Assembly (NCBI GenBank): GCA_937625935.1
Contig: OW569374.1
Coordinates: forward strand, 186,001 to 250,000
Direction: 5' to 3'
DNA length: 64,000 bases
From: Tetramitus jugosus
Taxonomy: Eukaryota > Heterolobosea > Eutetramitea > Acrasida > Vahlkampfiidae
The number at the start of each line of letters is the position of its first letter. Position 1 is the stretch's first letter. The notes under the pieces are model-generated. The model saw nothing but the letters and a program-made list of their open reading frames with translations, was not told the DNA's origin and made no database searches. This document shows positions 50,045-59,640 of this stretch, piece by piece. The position numbers were made by a program, and so were the translations under genes.

Positions 50045-53000
50045 ATGAGTGAAAGCGATAAGCAGAAGCGTGCCGATGCCTTGAAAAACTTGGAGGCTGC
50101 CAGAAAGGGCCAGAAACGTATGGAGCAGTATGAAGATGGTGTTTCTGAGGGATCTGAAGATGAAAATGAAGCAACACTGGAAGAGCTTTTGGAAGAGAAA
50201 CGTTCAAGTATGTGTGTAACTATCTCGACAATTGTCAAAACCTCCCAGACCTATACATTTATTGACTCATTCACAATCATAACAACATAGAGAAGAGAAA
50301 GAAGAAGCCTGATGTTGTTTCACACGACATTTCAAAGTTTATGACTGCTCAGTCTGACTCGAATGCCATGGCCAATGTATCTCCACCACGTAAAAAACAG
50401 AGAAGTGAATCTGCTACTACTGAGAGAGATGAATTGTTGAGTGAGTTGGATGAGAGAAGAGGAAGAAGGATTTATGGTGAGGCATTCAATGATGTGGAGA
50501 AAGAGATAGTGCCCGTACCAAAAGATTTGCCACAAATTCCATGGTGTAAGATTCCTCAGAGAGACGAGACAAATCAATTGAAGTCTGTGACTACCAAAGA
50601 CAATCAACAAGCAGTAAGATTGTATTGGTTCGATGCTTCATGTGAAAGGTCAAACATTATTTATATGTTTGGTAAGGCAGAGACTACCAGTGGTCAATTA
50701 GTGAGTTGTTGTACCGTGATTGACGACATGATGAGAAATATTTATTTGTTACCAAAGCAATTTGTTGAAACCCCATTCGTGAGAGATTTAGCTCGCCCAT
50801 CAGAGGATGATGTGGCACTAGCAGAAGAACTAATGGGAGCTTTGGCTGATCTGTGTGATGCTCAGAATATTCAAAACCCTCGCATGAAGTTTGTTCGAAG
50901 AAAGTATGCATTCGAAGAACCTGGAGTGCCGTACGAAGAAAACACATATTTGAAGTTGTCATATCCTTACCGTGGAACTAACGAATTGAGACTACCTGCC
51001 AATCATTCCACTTTTTCAAAGATTTTCGGCGCTTCTCAGTCTGCATTGGAACTTCTGCTGCTCAAAAAGAGAATTAAGGGACCTTGTTGGTTAGATATCC
51101 ACGATTTGAGTGCAGCCGAAGATGCTAGAGATATGAAATCAATGGACATGATGGGAAGTCAGCATGGTACTTGGTGTCGCATGGAGCTCAAAACCAGCTG
51201 TGACAGAATCTTTGCATCCAATGATCAGAGTCGAGTCCCACACTTCACTGCTATGTCTATGAAGGTAAAAACTGTTTTGAATGAGAATAAGAAGGTGAAT
51301 GAAATTGTAGCCATCAGTGCTGTTGTTCATCGCAAGGTGGTTATTGATGGACCTACCCCTGATGTCGATGCTGGATTTGAAAAATTTGTGCTGGTTCGTA
51401 ATTTGGATTCATCTGATGATGCCTTGCCAATTTCAGAAGGAGAATCTGTATTGCCCAATGAGTTTTCACTTCTAAATTTGTTTATGAACAAGTTGCATCG
51501 CATTGATCCTGACATTATCATTGGTCACAACTTTTTGTCATATGATCTCGATGTACTGTTGCATAGAATGAAAGTCTTGAATGTGAGCACATGGTCAAAA
51601 CTTGGAAGACTTCGCTTGAGAAACTTTCCAAAATTACAATCAGGACCTGGTGGTATGTCTGAGTCCACAAGAGAAGAGAAAAGAGTGATGACTGGTCGTT
51701 TGGTTGTTGATACCTATTTATCAGCTAAAGAATATCTCAAAGAATCATCGTATGCATTGCTCGCTTTGGCTGTATCTCGTCTCGGTGCTGAGGAAATTAA
51801 GGAAGACATTGTGTTAGAGAATGATGTTTTTATCGTTAGAAACTATATTACAAAACAAGAAGGACTCACTTCCTTCGTTGCTCATCTGGAGTACAATAGT
51901 TTGATCGCATTGCGTCTAATGTTCAAGTTAAGTTTGCTGCCAATGACAAAAGAATTGACGAACATCGCTGGTAATCTATGGTCCAAAACATTAACCGGAT
52001 CTCGGTCTGATCGTGTTGAGCACCTTCTTCTCCATGAGTTCTACAACAGGAAATACATTGTACCGAACAAGACATTCAACACTGTCTTCTCCAATGCGAA
52101 AAGAAAGGCAGCTTACAGTGGAGGTTTGGTTTTGGAACCACAAAAAGGTCTCTATGACAAGTACGTGCTCCTTCTCGATTTTAATTCTCTCTATCCATCT
52201 ATTATTCTGGAAAATAATATTTGCTTCACGACCATTGAGCGACCTCGTAAAGAGATAACTGAGGAAGCAAACGTCACTAAAAAACCTGCTGTCAAGAATA
52301 ATACCAAACAACAACCAAAGAAAGACGAAAATAATGAAAATGAACATGATGATGTCGAAGAGCCAGAGTCTGGCGAAGCACCAGCGTTTGAAGCTCAACC
52401 ACCTGAACCGGGTTTGAAACAAGCTATTCTTCCGTCAATTATTGGAAGTCTACTTGACAAGAGAAGAAGTGCTAAGTATGAAATGGGTAAGGCCGCGAAA
52501 GACGGTGACAAAGTAAGAGAGTGGCAATACAACGTCAAGCAAAATGCCCTAAAATTGACAGCCAACAGTACTTATGGTTGCCTAGGTTTCCAATACTCTA
52601 GATTCTATTGTCAAGCAATGGCTGAACTTATCACTAGATTAGGAAGAGGTATCTTGAGAACAACGAAGGATCGAATTGAACAAAGCAAAGACATGGGATA
52701 CACAGTAGTTTATGGTGATACTGATTCAGTCATGGTTCTCACTCCATATGTCAAGTATGATGAGGCATATAAAGTTGGTGAACTAATTCAAGCAAGCATT
52801 AACAAAGGAAACAGATATCTAGAGATTGGTATTGATGGATTGTTTAGAAGAATCCTGCTTCTTAGAAAGAAGAAGTATGTCGCGATTGTGCACTCAAAAA
52901 AGGATGGACAGATTGTATCAACAATTGAGAACAAAGGTATTGATATGGTGAGAAGAGATTGGTGTGAACTCTCGAGAGATGTATCCCAGTTTTGTGTTGA

Positions 53001-54216
53001 CCAAATCCTGAAAACCTCAAACGCTGAAGAAGGTGATAATGATGACATTACAGCTGAAGATGTTGTTAATGCAATTCACCAGCATTTGAGAGAGGTGAAG
53101 GAAGAAGTACTTCAAGATCAGCTTCCTCTCAGCAAGTACATTATCACAAGAGGTTTGACAAAAGCCCCAGAGGACTACCCAGATGCTAGTCATCATCCTC
53201 ATGTACAAGTAGCATTTGATATGAAGAGAAGAAACATACCTGTGCGTGTGGGACAGCGTATTCCTTATGTCATATGTAGTAAGAGCACCAATCCAAACCC
53301 AAAGACAATCGCAGAGAGAGCCGTGCATCCACAGGTGTTTGAGGAAATGAACAAGAGAAGTCCAGGCACCTTTGTCATTGATGCTGAATGGTATCTATCT
53401 CAACAAGTGTTCCCGCCAGTCTTCCGTTTGTGCGAACACATGGAAGGTACTGATGCCAAGATGCTAGCAGATTGCCTCGGTCTTGACAAACAAAAATATA
53501 GTAGCAGTAGTAGTGCTTCATATGATGAAGTCAATGGCCACTTGGACTACATCATGATGAGTGATATGAACATGGATGATGACGACAAGTATAAGAGAGT
53601 GAAGATCAAACCAATTCGATGCTCAAGATGTGGACATGACTGTCATTTGAACATTGTGCAAAGACTGATTGATTTGGCCCCACAAGCCAAATCTGATCTG
53701 AAAGACTTTGCTCTATTTGAGTGCAACAGCTGTGGTAACAAGTTCTCCACTCCACAATTGACGAATTGGGCTCAAAAGAATGTTAGAGAGCAAATTCAGA
53801 GATACTACTCTGGATGGATGACAGTTCCGCACCACATTGTGAAGGCTGGTCTGGGTCAAAACAGAACAAGAGTTGCCTCCATGACACCAAAACATGGAAT
53901 TGTTGGTGGAATGATTGTTAGTGTACGTGAGGAATTTAGCGCTCAAGACTTACAATTGCACTTGCAGTATCTGATGCACATGTTTGATATCACTCGTGCA
54001 TTTACGAAAGCTGAAAAGCAAATCAAACAAAAACCAGACAGTTCGGAACTGGCTCCTCTGCTCAGAGTACTACAAGCATTACCCGACATTCAAGAAGCAG
54101 AAAAGAATTTGGCTACTGTGAGAAACAAGGTGCACAAGTTCTTACAAAAATCAGGTCGACAATGGGTTCAACTTGATGACTTGTTCGCTGCCATTTGCAA
54201 AGTCGCATACAACTAA
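50045..54216 (+). CDS. POLA1: DNA polymerase alpha catalytic subunit
   Basis: Two exons, 50045-50207 and 50291-54216, with an 83-nt phase-1 intron, give 1362 aa. Exon 1 encodes the acidic DNA_pol_alpha_N region (ALKNLEAARKGQKRMEQYED). The inactive exonuclease-like domain has DPDIIIGHNFLSYDLDVLL. Then HWSKLGR-type segments appear as TWSKLGRLRL, NIAGNLWSKTLTGSRSDRVE and AAYSGGLVLEP. Polymerase motif A is LLLDFNSLYPSII (about 684), motif B ANSTYGCLGF (about 810) and motif C VYGDTDSVMV (about 860). The CysA zinc motif is CSRCGHDC...CNSC (about 1165-1200). Odd points: motif A continues LENNICF instead of QEFNICF, an Asn/Lys/Glu insertion follows it, and the CysB motif has no cysteines. Confidence 0.95.
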
Positions 54217-54240
54217 GCTTCGTGCGATAAACAACAAGAT

Positions 54241-54630
54241 TTATTTATTCCCTCCAAATCCCAACCACTTGATCCATCTATACAACGTTTCGGCAACAAT
54301 CTCTTCAATCAGGGGAAACTCGTAGCCATAATAGTAGTCGGCACCAGCTTTCAAATCATCGGGAAGGTTTGTCGAAATTATCTTATTTCCTCGAATTCTG
54401 ACATGGCTGTCGTGATGCGTTACTTCGTCCTCATCGAACAGTATGTCATCTTCTTCGTGAAATATCTTCTCTCTGATGTGTTCTAACTTGTGTTCGATCT
54501 TTTGTTCTATACTGTCTCTATTCAGCAAATTATCTTCTTCATGCTTCTTTTCTTCTATGACCTTCTTCTCCAACTTCTTAGGAATTGGAGGCATATTGTC
54601 ATCAACCTCACTAGGAACTCTTTCAACCAT
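54241..54630 (-). CDS. Charged orphan protein
   Basis: 129 aa from the ATG at 54630. I do not recognise it. It is Glu/Lys/Asp-rich and helical (KKLEKKVIEEKKHEED, then IEQKIEHKLEHIREKIF), with a hydrophobic/aromatic end (YYYGYEFPLIEEIVAETLYRWIKWLGFGG). The frame stays open upstream to 54726. A GTAAGG donor after ATGGATTTTT (54762-54753) and a CTGCAG acceptor (54714) would give a phase-matched 39-nt intron and a longer protein starting MDFFNDLAIKRVI. That start lies only 20 bp from the divergent erythromycin-esterase gene, so I keep the simpler model but consider the spliced one realistic. Confidence 0.55.
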   Translation of the reverse strand: MVERVPSEVDDNMPPIPKKLEKKVIEEKKHEEDNLLNRDSIEQKIEHKLEHIREKIFHEEDDILFDEDEVTHHDSHVRIRGNKIISTNLPDDLKAGADYYYGYEFPLIEEIVAETLYRWIKWLGFGGNK

Positions 54631-54782
54631 GTTTTTGGGATAGTTGTTTGTTCTTTTTTGTTTGTATTCTTTTTTCGATGCCTGAATAACCCTTTTGATC
54701 GCTAGATCATTGACTGCAGCGATCAACCAAAAATATCATCAGGATACCTTACAAAAATCCATCGTATACAACGAAAAAAACC

Positions 54783-56267
54783 ATGTTGAACAAGATATTG
54801 AAACTGCATAACAAAGCTCCTACTAACATTCCCTCACTGATTGCCAAGCATGCCAAGCCCCTTGTCCACTATGACTCTATTCTGTCGTGCATCGGAGATG
54901 GCACACAAGTAGTTCTCATTGGCGAAGCGTCTCATGGTACGCGAGAGTTCTATCAGATACGATCTGAAATTACAAAGCGATTGATACAAGACAAGGGATA
55001 CACCATCGTAGCAGTGGAAGCAGACTGGCCAGATGCTTATCGAGTCAACCAATACGTTCGTTCTCATATTGAAACAGGAGATAAGAATGCGGAGAGAAGT
55101 TTACACAACTTTCAGAGGTTTCCTCGATGGATGTGGCGAAACGAAGTGCTAGTTCCCTTCATTGAATGGCTGAGAGAACACAATGCCAAAATTAACTCCC
55201 CAGCTGATGAAGCTGGGTTTTATGGACTGGATTTGTACAGCTTAAATTCATCAAGAGAAGAAGTATTAAAGTATTTGAATACTGTGGATCCACAATTGGC
55301 TGATCAAGCGCGCAAGCATTATGCTTGTTTCAACCGATTCAGTAACGACAATGGTGTCTATGGACTCAAGACAGGATTAGGCTTCAGTACTTCGTGCGAA
55401 AAACAGGTTCTCCAAGTACTCAAAGACATGCTCCAGAAACATGCACAGTTGATGGCTCACCACAACACCACATCAGAAGGAAAACCTGGATTGTGGGAAC
55501 AAGATCAGTACTTTTATGCCAAGCATAATGCAATTCTCGTGGCTGATGCAGAAGTGTACTATCGAAACATGTATGTGCAAGGTGCCAATACATGGAACAT
55601 CAGGGACAAGCACATGTGTAATACTTTGATGGGTCTCATTGAAGACTTGAGTGATCAGAGCCGTGTTTCAAAAACACAGAGGAAGGCTGTGGTCTGGGCC
55701 CACAATAGCCACATTGGAGATTCCTTCTACACGGAAGTGAGTGACAGAGGTGAATACAATATTGGTCAGCTGGCACGAGAGAACTTTGGCCTAGATCGTA
55801 CCTTCAATATCGGGTTTATCACCCACCATGGTTCAGTTACTGCAGCTCACAATTGGGACGAAGATCCTCACCACATGAAGGTGCGAAAGGGTTTGGATGG
55901 ATCGTATGAGCAGTTGTTTCATGATGCTCTGGAAGTAATGAGAATGGAGAACAAGGATCCCAAGATGAACAAGTTCCTGCTGAACTTCAGAAGTAACAAC
56001 AAAAGTGAAAATACCGAGGATCATGTAGCTTCTCAAGAAGTCATTGATGCATTAGAAAGGAGAAGACTTCAAAGAATGATTGTAGTTCTTTACAAGCCTG
56101 AAACTGAGAGAAGTAGTCATTATATGCATTGCAGTATTCCTAAACAATTTGACTCAGTTATCCATATTGATCGAACGCATGCTTTAGAACCACTGGAAGT
56201 GCATCCCCAGTGGCTCGAAGCAGCAAAGAGAGATCTTATTCCAGAAACATATCCAACTGGAATGTAA
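54783..56267 (+). CDS. Erythromycin esterase family hydrolase (EreA/EreB-like)
   Basis: Intronless, 494 aa. Family motifs are in order: VVLIGEASHGTREFYQ with the catalytic-type His (near residue 50), IVAVEADWPDAYRVNQYVR, RFPRWMWRNE, GFYGLDLYSL, KAVVWAHNSHIGDS and FNIGFITHHGSV. This is a strong match to bacterial EreA/EreB-type proteins, most of which are not macrolide esterases. Substrate is unknown. No targeting peptide beyond a basic MLNKILKLHNK. A single intact exon and a mostly bacterial family distribution suggest transfer. It is convergent with the SANT-like gene (16 bp between stops). Confidence 0.88.
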   Translation: MLNKILKLHNKAPTNIPSLIAKHAKPLVHYDSILSCIGDGTQVVLIGEASHGTREFYQIRSEITKRLIQDKGYTIVAVEADWPDAYRVNQYVRSHIETGDKNAERSLHNFQRFPRWMWRNEVLVPFIEWLREHNAKINSPADEAGFYGLDLYSLNSSREEVLKYLNTVDPQLADQARKHYACFNRFSNDNGVYGLKTGLGFSTSCEKQVLQVLKDMLQKHAQLMAHHNTTSEGKPGLWEQDQYFYAKHNAILVADAEVYYRNMYVQGANTWNIRDKHMCNTLMGLIEDLSDQSRVSKTQRKAVVWAHNSHIGDSFYTEVSDRGEYNIGQLARENFGLDRTFNIGFITHHGSVTAAHNWDEDPHHMKVRKGLDGSYEQLFHDALEVMRMENKDPKMNKFLLNFRSNNKSENTEDHVASQEVIDALERRRLQRMIVVLYKPETERSSHYMHCSIPKQFDSVIHIDRTHALEPLEVHPQWLEAAKRDLIPETYPTGM

Positions 56268-56283
56268 TCAAATTAAACTTTGT

Positions 56284-57207
56284 CTAACGATTCTGCTTGT
56301 TCTCCCTGACTCCATTGGAGTGTACTCCAGACAACGCTCCATTCTTGATCAATCGGTGATCTAACTTTGATATGGCAGCAATTTGATCTACTCTTTCAGA
56401 GGGAGACATGATCGCATCTGTATTCAGCTCTCTCAAGAGAGGATTCTTTCTCTTATTGTTAACGTCAACTCTACGAGAACTAAGTTTTTGGCTCCTCTCA
56501 TCCACAGCGTCTGCCCATGTCTGACCTAGCACTTTCAGTTTTTGTTCTCTGTGCAACCTCTGTATCGAAAATAGAGTGTTCATCTCGACTGGATTATTAC
56601 TCAGACATGTTTGCCGTCTTGGCAATGAAGGATGTAGATGGCTAAAATTTTCACATATGAAAAGATATCGATCCTTGATCTCCTTTGTTGTAACTGATTT
56701 GACGGAAGGAAAGAAAAAGCCCTTGAACGTATGACATATCATGAACCAATTCAACTTGGATATATCCATAACCATAGATTCACAGACATGTCTTTGTACG
56801 AGGTGATACAGGGTTTCGTCTTCATATCTTGTCCACTCCACCTTGTTTTGATTTTGCATGGGATTTTTGTTACCTAAGGTTGCACCGAGAAGGGATTCAG
56901 ATGTCTGATGCTCAGAGCTACTTTCATTGGAACTTATCTCGCTCAGTGCTACTCTGGGATATTTTTGAGATTTCGGCTGTATAGATAGAGTCGAATTCTT
57001 GGTCAGCAACTTCTGATCAGTTGAATGATTGAGTTGTGTTACATTCTGTCCTTTCACTGTGTGCCCTGCAATGAAGCATGATCTTGTGTAAAGAGTGGAT
57101 GGGTGTAATCTTGATTGCTTGCTGCTTATGTTTTGATCAGCAGATGTGGAGCTATTGCTGGAACTACTTCCCTTGGTATTATTGGACTTCTCAGGTATTA
57201 TTTGCAT
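56284..57207 (-). CDS. SANT/Myb-like domain protein
   Basis: Intronless, 307 aa. The first 120 residues are Ser/Asn/Gln-rich. About 127-190 form a Trp-anchored helical domain: VEWTRYEDETLYHLVQRH, then DISKLNWFMICHTF and TTKEIKDRYLFICENF. The pattern W-x-x-x-E-D-x-x-L with a final K-E-I-K-D-R-Y resembles SANT/Myb domains of chromatin proteins such as SWC4/DMAP1 (KERYY). The C-terminus is basic. Likely nuclear; complex membership is not resolvable. A weak E2F-like GTGGCGCGAAT lies about 50 bp upstream. Confidence 0.6.
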   Translation of the reverse strand: MQIIPEKSNNTKGSSSSNSSTSADQNISSKQSRLHPSTLYTRSCFIAGHTVKGQNVTQLNHSTDQKLLTKNSTLSIQPKSQKYPRVALSEISSNESSSEHQTSESLLGATLGNKNPMQNQNKVEWTRYEDETLYHLVQRHVCESMVMDISKLNWFMICHTFKGFFFPSVKSVTTKEIKDRYLFICENFSHLHPSLPRRQTCLSNNPVEMNTLFSIQRLHREQKLKVLGQTWADAVDERSQKLSSRRVDVNNKRKNPLLRELNTDAIMSPSERVDQIAAISKLDHRLIKNGALSGVHSNGVRENKQNR

Positions 57208-57270
57208 AGCACCAAATACTAGTTGTTAGCTTCCTCACTGATTTTTGTCTCGTGTGTGGCGCGAATACAA

Positions 57271-59454
57271 CTATGAGCGGAGAATTAGAAAATGCTCATT
57301 GGTGTCTTGGTTGATGGAGACACAATAGGATTTGAATATGAGATTCTTGATCGCAGGTCCTACAGCATTGGATGGATTTGCGACATAGAGATAACCGTCA
57401 TCCTTCACATTAAAAAGATCAGCCATAAAAGGAGAGATGAATATCGTGGGTTGCACCTGCTCGTGCTGCTCTGGTTTGATTCGGCAAGGAACTTTATGAA
57501 CTTGCCTATACACACCAAACTCGACAACAACAAAGAGTGAACTAATAGATGTAAGAGAGGAATATTTCACTCTCATCTGCCGTAAAACGTGACTGAGACT
57601 GATCACAGCCAATGGAAATTGACCCCTAGTAACAGCAAATGTGACGTTGCTCAATGACAATCCAATTGCAGTATGGATACTAACCAAACTACAATGTGTA
57701 TGATCAATGATTTGAGCATCCGTCTCATTAATCGCCAATCTATCAAACTGAGGAGAACTCAAATATAGGACACTGAATTTTGACTTGTAATCCAAACACA
57801 CTGACAATAGGACTCGATTCTGCAGTTGTAATACTGAATCTCCATTGCTCAATAGCTGTTGGTCACCATTGGACTCAATTGAATGAACACTGAAAATGAA
57901 ATCCCTCCATCTCATCCGTTTGTGAAACTGCAGTGTCAATGTGCTTGTGTGTTGTTGATTTTCATTACTCTCGTCCATAAAATAATCAGAAAATGAAACT
58001 CCATTGCCCAAGTGATAATACAAGGAAAAACTCTGACAAGTTTTCTCGATTGGATTTCTCCAGTGTAATTGATCAACAGTCTCGCTCACGTTTTGGTTGT
58101 ATTGCTCATCAACAACACGTGAGAAATGATCAGAACTAGTGAATTGCTCCGTTTGGATTACAACTTGTGGAGACATTGATAAATGATTGGGGAGGATAAG
58201 AGGCCTGCCCTGATAGAACAAGCATCCAAAATGTCTAATAAAATCATGTCCTAAATATCCAATGCCTTGTCCATTCACTTTCACTCCACGAGAGACACTT
58301 TGCTGGTTTACCGTATCATCACTGGTGGGTGATGATATCAAAGATATCAGAGCAATGCATCTCTCTGTGTCATGTGTACGCTGCTGATGAATCATTGATT
58401 CATCAAAAACAACATCATCAACAACGTGTGCTCCTCTGTGAGGTAACACTGTTTTGGGCCTCACAGTAGACACCAAACACGGAACATGATACTCTTCTAA
58501 TAAATGAACCGTTGATGGATGATGCGAGCCATTATCTAGTTGTTGTTCATCAATCATACTACTATTGAGAGCAGTAATATGATACAGGGATACCTTGATC
58601 GTCATGTAGAGTTGACAATAGGAAGTCATGTGTTGGATCAATGGCATGAAAAACAATGGTCTATGTGCGAGTGGTGATGGATTGAATTGAATGAAATGAT
58701 TGGGCATCATAGATCTCCTACCCATGTAGCACTTGGATAACTCGGATGGAAAGATACTCCACAGTACTGGCATCACATGATGCTGCACTGTTGAATGACT
58801 TTTTGTGCTGTGTGGAATGATGAATCGATGATGATGATGATGATGTTGTTGATGTTGATTCACTCTTGCGTCGTAATCTATTGTTTGATAGGGAATCACT
58901 TGATAACGAATCATTCTCAGTACACATCTCACTCGAATACTATGATGATTATCACTATTATGATGATGATTAGATGGTGGTAGTGATGGTGGTGGAGTGA
59001 ATGATATCGTATAAATCTTTTCGTCTTCGATTCGATTGAACTGTAACAACTGATGACCCATTGAATAATGAATCATTGAATACTCCAATTCAGTGTTCCA
59101 TATCATGCACATGGGCACAACAACAACAGTTGGTGATACTAATGATGATGATGATAATACTGATGTAGATGATGATGATGATTGATGAGAGTGTTGTGTT
59201 AATTGTGCACATATGGGTATGCATGTGTTGATGCATGAGCTTGTGGTGGATGATAGTGCTTGCACTTTCATCCAATCAAATGATGGTCGGAATGATGATT
59301 GATACCATTGATTCCACAATTGTCTCTGTTGTTGTTGATGTGATCGCTTCTGTTTGTCTTGTTGCTGTTGTTGTTGAGCAGTAAATGCAGCAGAGATTGG
59401 GATGTGATCCTTGAACCATTGCTCCCATTGGAGTTGCACCTGCCAGTCGTTCAT
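57271..59454 (-). CDS. Unrecognised 727-aa protein, His/Gln/Ser-rich
   Basis: Intronless, 727 aa, start at the first ATG. I recognise no family. It is mostly beta-strand-like hydrophobic segments broken by Gln, His and Ser tracts (QQQQQQ, HHHHHHH). The region LGHDFIRHFGCLFYQGRPLI vaguely recalls the C-terminal part of retropepsin-like folds, but no D-T/S-G active site is present. A C-terminal segment (TIFISPFMADLFNVKDDGYLY) has the look of a double-psi or swapped-hairpin barrel strand. No signal peptide or membrane span. The next gene downstream on the strand starts 63 bp after its stop. Confidence 0.65.
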   Translation of the reverse strand: MNDWQVQLQWEQWFKDHIPISAAFTAQQQQQQDKQKRSHQQQQRQLWNQWYQSSFRPSFDWMKVQALSSTTSSCINTCIPICAQLTQHSHQSSSSSTSVLSSSSLVSPTVVVVPMCMIWNTELEYSMIHYSMGHQLLQFNRIEDEKIYTISFTPPPSLPPSNHHHNSDNHHSIRVRCVLRMIRYQVIPYQTIDYDARVNQHQQHHHHHHRFIIPHSTKSHSTVQHHVMPVLWSIFPSELSKCYMGRRSMMPNHFIQFNPSPLAHRPLFFMPLIQHMTSYCQLYMTIKVSLYHITALNSSMIDEQQLDNGSHHPSTVHLLEEYHVPCLVSTVRPKTVLPHRGAHVVDDVVFDESMIHQQRTHDTERCIALISLISSPTSDDTVNQQSVSRGVKVNGQGIGYLGHDFIRHFGCLFYQGRPLILPNHLSMSPQVVIQTEQFTSSDHFSRVVDEQYNQNVSETVDQLHWRNPIEKTCQSFSLYYHLGNGVSFSDYFMDESNENQQHTSTLTLQFHKRMRWRDFIFSVHSIESNGDQQLLSNGDSVLQLQNRVLLSVCLDYKSKFSVLYLSSPQFDRLAINETDAQIIDHTHCSLVSIHTAIGLSLSNVTFAVTRGQFPLAVISLSHVLRQMRVKYSSLTSISSLFVVVEFGVYRQVHKVPCRIKPEQHEQVQPTIFISPFMADLFNVKDDGYLYVANPSNAVGPAIKNLIFKSYCVSINQDTNEHFLILRS

Positions 59455-59640
59455 TCAAACAGTGCATTCACGTCGTTTGTCTTGTTCACTCGAATGTTGT
59501 TGTCGGGTAGGAGAAAACAAGAACAATTGCCCGCCGGTTCAACATTTTTCACACGACGAAATTCAAGAGTTACAAACAGTTTCAAACAACAACAACAACA
59601 ACCAAACAAACAAACAAACTAAGAAGAAATCGAAAAAACC

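Noticed and set aside
58240-58300. Retropepsin-like aspartic protease in the 727-aa orphan
   Set aside because: Only a vague LGHDFIRHFG resemblance; there is no D-T/S-G catalytic motif.
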